A program made the translations under genes and the position numbers. The notes below the pieces were generated by a model. It did no database searches, was not told where the DNA came from, and saw only the letters and a list, made by a program, of their open reading frames with translations. Source: Chitinophagaceae bacterium (GTDB lineage Bacteria > Bacteroidota > Bacteroidia > Chitinophagales > Chitinophagaceae). From it: 64,000 nt of DNA. Where the stretch lies: NCBI GenBank assembly GCA_022841365.1, contig JALHRP010000014.1:1-64000 (forward strand), given 5' to 3'. Positions 58,643 to 64,000 of this stretch are shown here, in pieces (positions within the stretch are counted from its first letter, which is position 1; every line of letters starts with the position of its first letter).

Positions 58643-59380
58643 TTACCTAACCGGCGGGCAATCCCAACTGTTCTTTTTACCAAAGCGGTAGATTGCTCCA
58701 ACTGAAATACTGAAGAAATGATCTTTACGTGCAGGATTGGCGGCACGGCTAAACCCATCGAGATAATCTGTAAACGTAGTGCGGTAATTTAATTCGGCAT
58801 TCAATACAATTTGCGGCGATACAGCATAACGGATCCCTGCACCAACAGGCAACACAGGTAATAAAACAGGTGTGCGGCGTGCTATATCCTGTGCAATACG
58901 TTGCGGTAAATTTTCATTCAACCCAAAATGACCGGGATTGAAATTACTCCAGTCTCTCCTTATGCGTGTAAAGCCCAAACCTGCGCCTGCAAAGGCATAC
59001 GGCGTTATTCTGGGACCAACTTCACTCCAACCCATGGGGCTCCATACAATTTGCGGACTTAATTCTATTAGTGGTGTACGAAAATTAAAATTGCGTTGCC
59101 GGTGATAATCGGGTGTGCTGTACTTCGCATCGTTCCCGCTTAAAGAAGCCCATGTAAAATTCAAACGAACAGCTAAAGTTGAATTGAGTTTTCTTGATCC
59201 GTGTAAGATCAAACCCGGCCGGATGGTTTTCCAGGAACCAAAACGGCTGGGAGCAAGATCGCCCTGGTAAACAAATGCTCCAACGGCTGCACCCACTTCG
59301 TACTTAGAATTTTTATTTTGTGCATTTACCTGCACATACGTACAGGTGATAATAAGCATACAACTGATTATACGGATCAT
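58643..59380 (-). CDS. outer-membrane beta-barrel protein (DUF6089-like)
   Basis: Signal MIRIISCMLIITCTYVQVNAQ; KYEVGAAVGAFVYQGDLAPSRFG; GAGLGFTRIRRDW; ends SVGAIYRFGKKNSWDCPPVR. Confidence 0.75.
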   Translation of the reverse strand: MIRIISCMLIITCTYVQVNAQNKNSKYEVGAAVGAFVYQGDLAPSRFGSWKTIRPGLILHGSRKLNSTLAVRLNFTWASLSGNDAKYSTPDYHRQRNFNFRTPLIELSPQIVWSPMGWSEVGPRITPYAFAGAGLGFTRIRRDWSNFNPGHFGLNENLPQRIAQDIARRTPVLLPVLPVGAGIRYAVSPQIVLNAELNYRTTFTDYLDGFSRAANPARKDHFFSISVGAIYRFGKKNSWDCPPVR

Positions 59381-59599
59381 ACAAATTGAATTTAAGATTG
59401 CAATCAATGGTTCTGATAAGCAGCGTAAAGAATAGAACAAAGTGGAGATTCAAGCGGTTATTGTATTAACGGGCTGCCAAGAGCATGCGTATATGCCAAT
59501 TGTTAAATTGAAGCCAAGAGCAGCTTTTCATTGCAGTGCAATATGTGAACAATTCAACATAAACAAATTTGTAACTGCACAACTGCTCCCCTACATTTG

Positions 59600-59795
59600 C
59601 GATGTAACGGTTCCTGATGTTCATAGTCGGGATTAAAAGGGAAGTCCGGTGTAAATCCGGCGCTATCCCCGTAGCTGTAAAGCGAAGCCCCAACCCCTAA
59701 AGGGGAGTAAGGCAACATCTCAATCTACTTTGCCACTGAATCATATTCGGGAAGGCACATTGAGTTGGTCGTTAAGCCAGAAGACCTGCCGGTAT
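59600..59795 (+). promoter_or_regulatory. Cobalamin (adenosylcobalamin-class) riboswitch
   Basis: Conserved elements gggaagtccggtgtaaatccggcgctatccccgtagctgt, B12 box tgccactg...tcgggaaggca, aagccagaagacctgcc; upstream of btuB-like gene. Confidence 0.93.
59685..59719 (+). repeat. GC-rich palindromic repeat copy A (inside riboswitch)
   Basis: aagccccaaCCCCTAAAGGGGagtaaggcaacatc; 31/35 identical to reverse complement of copy B. Confidence 0.85.
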
Positions 59796-59912
59796 TATTT
59801 CATTAATCATTTGCTTTCGGGTGAAAGGCAGGAGATGTAACGGCTCACAGGCTTTTATATTTTCTATTTCTTTTTCTGGAAGCAGTCACAACAAAACCAT
59901 TTTTCAAAAAAA

Positions 59913-61847
59913 ATGAAAAAGAATTTATTTGTAGTGGCTGCCGGATTATTTTTCAGCAGTCAACTAAATGCACAGACAGACAGCAGTACAAAATCACTGG
60001 AAGAAGTGATTGTAACCGCCAATCGTTTACCACAAAAACAGGCACAAACCGGCAAAGTAATCACTGTAATTGGTCGGGATGTGTTGGAGAAAAGTGCCGG
60101 CCAAACCGTTGCACAGGTGTTAAACACTCAGGCAGGTATCACCATTAACGGAGCATTAAATAATACAGGCACGGTGCAAACAACGTATATGCGTGGAGCC
60201 AACAGCGGACGTACATTGATTTTGCTTGATGGTATTCCGGTGAGTGATCCATCACAGATCAACAATGAATTTGATTTAAACCTCTTGCTGGTGAATGATA
60301 TTGAGCGTATTGAAATTGCCCGTGGTGCACAATCTACTTTATATGGCAGTGATGCGGTTGCAGGTGTCATCAACATCATTACCACAAAAACCAATGTAAC
60401 CAAACCGTTTAATTTCAAAGGATCAGTTGTTGCAGGAAGTTTCAATACTTTTCGAGGGAGTATACAATTATATGGTAAGGCAGATAAATGGAATTACGCT
60501 GTGCGTTCTTCAACCTTCAGCAGCAAAGGATTTTCAACTGCAAAAGATACGGCCGGTAACAAAGGGTTTGATAAAGATGGCTTTCTTGGTTTAACAAACA
60601 GTGCAACGGTGGCATACCAGGCAACTGAACAACTGCAACTGCGCAGTTTTGTACAATACTATCAATACAAAACAAGTCTGGATGAAGGTGGCTTTCGTGA
60701 TGACCGTGACTTTACACAACGCAGCCGCACATTCAATACAGGTACCGGATTTCGTTTTAAAAACAAAGCGGTTGCTTTTACCGGTAACTATATGTACAGC
60801 GAGAGCTATCGGAACTTTTTAAACGACAGTACGCATGCTCCCGGTTTTTCGAAATATGCACAAGATGATTATGCCGGTAAAAATCAGTTTGTAGAATTGT
60901 TTGCAAGTATTGAGTTAGGAAAAGGCTTTACGTTATTGCAGGGAGCTGATTACCGTTACAATTCTTTTAATAATCAGTTTTTATCCATCAGTTCATTTGG
61001 CCCGTTCCGCAGCCGCTTTCGTGATACCAGCATCAGTCAGCAATCCATGTATGCATCGTTGTTATACAATGGACTGAACGAAAAACTGAATGTTGAAATC
61101 GGAGGACGTTTAAATGTACACAGCCGTTACGGAAGCAATTATACATACACATTCAATCCTTCTTATGCGCTTATAAAACAGCTTCGTGTATTTGGAAGTG
61201 TTGCAACGGGTTTTAAAGCGCCGAGTTTGTATCAATTGTATTCATCTGCAGGCAATGCTGATCTGCAGGCAGAAAAAAGCATCAACTACGAAGCAGGTTT
61301 GCAGCATACAGGAAAAAAAATACAGCAGCGTTTGGTTTATTTCTATCGTGAAATAAAAACAGGACTTGAGTTTGATTACATCAATTTCGTGTATTACAAT
61401 ATTCCTAATCAGATTGTGCGTGGTGCAGAGTATGAAGTAAGTGTAACGCCTGTAACCAACCTCAACATTACCGGTAATTACACCTATCTCAATGGAAATG
61501 ATTTTATTCAAAGCCGCACCACTACAAAAGATACGGCTTACAGTTATCTGCTTCGCCGGCCAAAGCATCATCTGAATGTGAACATTGGTTACCGGTTTAA
61601 TAACGGAATATATGTTGCATTAAATGGAAAATACCTCAGTAACCGAAATGATGTGGGTGGTTATCTCAAACCGGATGTACTGCTGAATGCTTACTTTCTT
61701 GCAGGCGCCTATGCCGAATACAAATGGAAAAATCAGCTGCGGTTTTTTATTGATGCACGAAACATCACAAACAAAAAATTCACCGACTTAAACGGGTTTA
61801 ACAGTATTCCCTTTGCTATTTATGCAGGCGCAACAATTGAACTGTAA
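59913..61847 (+). CDS. btuB: TonB-dependent vitamin B12 receptor BtuB-like
   Basis: SLEEVIVTANRLPQKQAQTGKVITVIGRDVLEKSAGQTVAQVLNTQAGITING; downstream of cobalamin riboswitch. Confidence 0.9.
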   Translation: MKKNLFVVAAGLFFSSQLNAQTDSSTKSLEEVIVTANRLPQKQAQTGKVITVIGRDVLEKSAGQTVAQVLNTQAGITINGALNNTGTVQTTYMRGANSGRTLILLDGIPVSDPSQINNEFDLNLLLVNDIERIEIARGAQSTLYGSDAVAGVINIITTKTNVTKPFNFKGSVVAGSFNTFRGSIQLYGKADKWNYAVRSSTFSSKGFSTAKDTAGNKGFDKDGFLGLTNSATVAYQATEQLQLRSFVQYYQYKTSLDEGGFRDDRDFTQRSRTFNTGTGFRFKNKAVAFTGNYMYSESYRNFLNDSTHAPGFSKYAQDDYAGKNQFVELFASIELGKGFTLLQGADYRYNSFNNQFLSISSFGPFRSRFRDTSISQQSMYASLLYNGLNEKLNVEIGGRLNVHSRYGSNYTYTFNPSYALIKQLRVFGSVATGFKAPSLYQLYSSAGNADLQAEKSINYEAGLQHTGKKIQQRLVYFYREIKTGLEFDYINFVYYNIPNQIVRGAEYEVSVTPVTNLNITGNYTYLNGNDFIQSRTTTKDTAYSYLLRRPKHHLNVNIGYRFNNGIYVALNGKYLSNRNDVGGYLKPDVLLNAYFLAGAYAEYKWKNQLRFFIDARNITNKKFTDLNGFNSIPFAIYAGATIEL

Positions 61848-61856
61848 AATAAAAAC

Positions 61857-61886
61857 AACCCGCTGTTGATAACAGCGGGTTTTCAT
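61857..61886 (+). terminator. Hairpin terminator after btuB, directly before the CWC gene
   Basis: AACCCGCTGTT-gat-AACAGCGGGTT perfect 11 bp stem, ttcatt; 7 nt before next ATG. Confidence 0.75.
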
Positions 61887-61887
61887 T

Positions 61888-62106
61888 ATGAGTAAACACG
61901 AAGAAAAAATATGCGACCGTTGTAAAACCGGCTTTGAATGTAAGCCCGGCGATGTAATCAATTGCCAGTGCTATGGCATTACACTGAGTACAGATGCCGA
62001 AACATATATTCAACTGCGTTACAACGATTGTCTTTGCCGCAACTGTCTGCTTCAAATACAACAAACGGATATCAACTTACTGTCGAAAAAAGATTCACAA
62101 CTATAA
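61888..62106 (+). CDS. cysteine-rich CWC family protein
   Basis: KICDRCKTGFECKPGDVINCQCYGI...YNDCLCRNCLLQIQ (9 Cys in 72 aa). Confidence 0.85.
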   Translation: MSKHEEKICDRCKTGFECKPGDVINCQCYGITLSTDAETYIQLRYNDCLCRNCLLQIQQTDINLLSKKDSQL

Positions 62107-62118
62107 TCAACTGATTTC

Positions 62119-63159
62119 ATGACACTGCAAGAACAACTGCAACACAAAATCAACAATAAAACAAAACCATTAGGTGCGTTGGGTATGCTGGAGGATCTGG
62201 CATTGAAGATTGGTATTATTCAAAACAGTTTAACGCCTTCAATCAATAAACCACATATCGTTGTGTTTGCAGGTGATCATGGTATTGCAGCAACAGGAAA
62301 AGTAAACCCCTATCCGCAGGCGGTAACTGCACAAATGGTTTTAAATTTTGTACAGGGTGGAGCGGCCATTAATGTATTTACCAAACAAAACAACATAGGC
62401 TTAACAGTAGTTGATGCCGGTGTGAACGTTGATTTTGATGCTTCGTTGCCGATAGTACATGCAAAGATCAATCATGGTACTGAAGACTACAGTGTATCGC
62501 ATGCTATGACGATAGATGAAGTACATGCGGCAATTGAAAAAGGTGGTGCTATTGTGCAGCAAATTTTTAACAGTGGATGCAATACGATCGGCTTTGGCGA
62601 AATGGGTATTGGTAATACTTCTTCAGCAGCACTCATTATGCATCATGTATTGCAGCTTCCGTTGAATGAATGTGTAGGCAGAGGTACGGGCGCTAACGAC
62701 GAGCAGCTTCAAAAAAAATTATCTGTGCTGGAAGATGTAAGTCGTTTACATCAACTGAATAATACTGATCTCAGTCCACATGAATTACTTAGCCGCATTG
62801 GTGGTTTTGAAATAGCCATGATGGCGGGTGCGTACTTAAAAGCAGCAGAAATGAACATGGTTATTGTTGTTGATGGATTTATCAGTACAGCCGCTTTATT
62901 TGTTGCAGAAAAAATAGCATTACATGATGCTGCCTTACCCCCCTTTAGGGGATGGGGGTTAATATTCGCTCATTGTTCAGATGAAAACGGTCATCGAAAA
63001 ATGTTAGATCATCTGATAGCAAAACCAGTTTTACAATTAGGTATGCGTTTGGGTGAAGGCACAGGCGCAGCATTGGCTATTCCCTTATTGCAAAGTGCAG
63101 TTGCATTCCTGAATGAAATGGCTAGTTTTGAAACTGCGGGTGTGAGTGGTAAAGAATAA
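62119..63159 (+). CDS. cobT: nicotinate-nucleotide--dimethylbenzimidazole phosphoribosyltransferase
   Basis: NNKTKPLGALGMLEDLALKIG; VVFAGDHGIAATGKVNPYPQAVTAQMVLNFVQGGAAINVF; GEMGIGNTSSAALI; GMRLGEGTGAALAIPLLQSAVAFLNEMASFE. Confidence 0.96.
   Translation: MTLQEQLQHKINNKTKPLGALGMLEDLALKIGIIQNSLTPSINKPHIVVFAGDHGIAATGKVNPYPQAVTAQMVLNFVQGGAAINVFTKQNNIGLTVVDAGVNVDFDASLPIVHAKINHGTEDYSVSHAMTIDEVHAAIEKGGAIVQQIFNSGCNTIGFGEMGIGNTSSAALIMHHVLQLPLNECVGRGTGANDEQLQKKLSVLEDVSRLHQLNNTDLSPHELLSRIGGFEIAMMAGAYLKAAEMNMVIVVDGFISTAALFVAEKIALHDAALPPFRGWGLIFAHCSDENGHRKMLDHLIAKPVLQLGMRLGEGTGAALAIPLLQSAVAFLNEMASFETAGVSGKE
62926..62960 (-). repeat. GC-rich palindromic repeat copy B (in frame inside cobT)
   Basis: gatgctgccttacccCCCTTTAGGGGatgggggtt; encodes AALPPFRGWGL. 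Confidence 0.85.
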
Positions 63160-63278
63160 TTTTTGCCGGGAAGAAAAGAAGACCGGAAGAAATCTATTAA
63201 CACGAAGTCACTTCCCGCCTTACCGTTTTGCCCGCATTTCTTTTACCAAAGCAGTTCAAACATTTAACTTGCAAGAAC

Positions 63279-64000
63279 ATGAATACTGATACAACGAATC
63301 ATACTGCTGCTAAGCCCCCTTCAGGGGGTTTGGTGGTACAAATCGAGATATTTTTAACAGCCATCATGTTTTACACCAGAATTCCCTGTCCGAAATGGGT
63401 TACACATGATCCGGAATATCTAAACAAAGCCACACGCTACTTTCCGTTAATGGGTTGGATTGTTGGCGGCATTTGTGCGTTGGTATACACCGGCACTGAA
63501 TTTTTTCTCGGCGCACCCATTGCTATTTTGTTATCAATGATTGCAGGAATACTTACAACAGGCGCTTTTCATGAAGATGGTTTTGCTGATGTGTGTGATG
63601 CGTTTGGTGGTGGCTGGACCAAAGAAAAAATTCTCGACATCATGAAAGACAGCAGGGTTGGTGCATACGGCGCCATCGGTATTTTTCTGATGTTGCTGTT
63701 GAAGTTTACTGCATTAAGTGCTATTCCGTTTAATCAGATGTGGATGGTTTTACTTGCTGCACATAGTTTTTCCCGATTGTGTGCGGTTCTTTTGATTGCA
63801 ACAAGCCGTTATGTTCGGGAGAATGATGATGCAAAAGCAAAACCATTGGCCAAATCAATAACTGCCTATGAAATTATCCCGGCTGTGTTGTTTGGCTTGG
63901 CGCCATTGCTGTTTTTTCAACGTGTAGAAATGCTGTTTGTGTTGATTCTTCCGGTAGCAGGTACTTTTTTGTTGAGAAGATATTTTCATAAATGGATCGG
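63279..64000 (+). CDS. cobS: adenosylcobinamide-GDP ribazoletransferase, C-terminus truncated by window edge
   Basis: Reading from ATG 63279: MNTDTTNHTAAKPPSGGLVVQIEIFLTAIMFYTRIPCPKWV...TGAFHEDGFADVCDAFGGGWTKEKILDIMKDSRVGAYGA. Confidence 0.93.
   Translation, partial: MNTDTTNHTAAKPPSGGLVVQIEIFLTAIMFYTRIPCPKWVTHDPEYLNKATRYFPLMGWIVGGICALVYTGTEFFLGAPIAILLSMIAGILTTGAFHEDGFADVCDAFGGGWTKEKILDIMKDSRVGAYGAIGIFLMLLLKFTALSAIPFNQMWMVLLAAHSFSRLCAVLLIATSRYVRENDDAKAKPLAKSITAYEIIPAVLFGLAPLLFFQRVEMLFVLILPVAGTFLLRRYFHKWI
63306..63338 (-). repeat. GC-rich palindromic repeat copy C (in frame near cobS N-terminus)
   Basis: tgctgctaagCCCCCttcaGGGGGtttggtgg; encodes AAKPPSGGLVV; same frame and layout as copy B but more diverged. 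Confidence 0.65.

Noticed and set aside
1-64000. Search for a defence island, prophage, integrative element or biosynthetic cluster
   Set aside because: Gene content is housekeeping, transport and envelope; no integrase, phage, toxin-antitoxin, restriction or NRPS/PKS genes recognised.

Overview
This 64 kb window comes from a Bacteroidota chromosome. Gene content and low-Shine-Dalgarno style gene starts suggest a Chitinophagaceae-like organism. It is mostly dense, ordinary chromosomal coding sequence; I saw no rRNA, tRNA, CRISPR array, prophage or IS transposase. Main blocks: a complete mreBCD-PBP2-rodA cell-shape operon; purD; tandem POT and OPT peptide transporters; a DUF1501/DUF1800 pair; an AlkB-type hydroxylase; serS, nadE and gldB; a front-end type desaturase; nadC; gpmI followed by a TonB receptor; an ECF sigma factor followed by a protein that looks like an inner-membrane anchor joined to a beta-barrel; uvrC; the type IX secretion core gldKLMN, preceded by YyaL, hemD, DUF4271 and Omp85 genes on the same strand; hemW; gpsA; a MacA/TolC-like pair; a PLP-dependent trans-sulfuration enzyme; an APC permease; a second TonB receptor; and a cobalamin locus (riboswitch, btuB-like receptor, Cys-rich CWC protein, cobT, partial cobS). 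The most interesting non-gene signals are: (1) a GC-rich palindromic repeat found three times within the cobalamin locus, once inside the riboswitch RNA and twice in frame inside cobT and cobS; (2) a decayed in-frame duplication of the hemW start 81 bp upstream of the real start; (3) a ~125 bp-period tandem hairpin repeat (CTCTGCG family) upstream of the PLP enzyme; (4) a ~100 bp inverted-repeat element after the second TonB receptor; (5) the sigma factor / trans-envelope barrel gene pair; (6) a minus-strand terminator embedded in the 3' coding end of alkB. All functional assignments are from reading the protein sequences; no database search was run.
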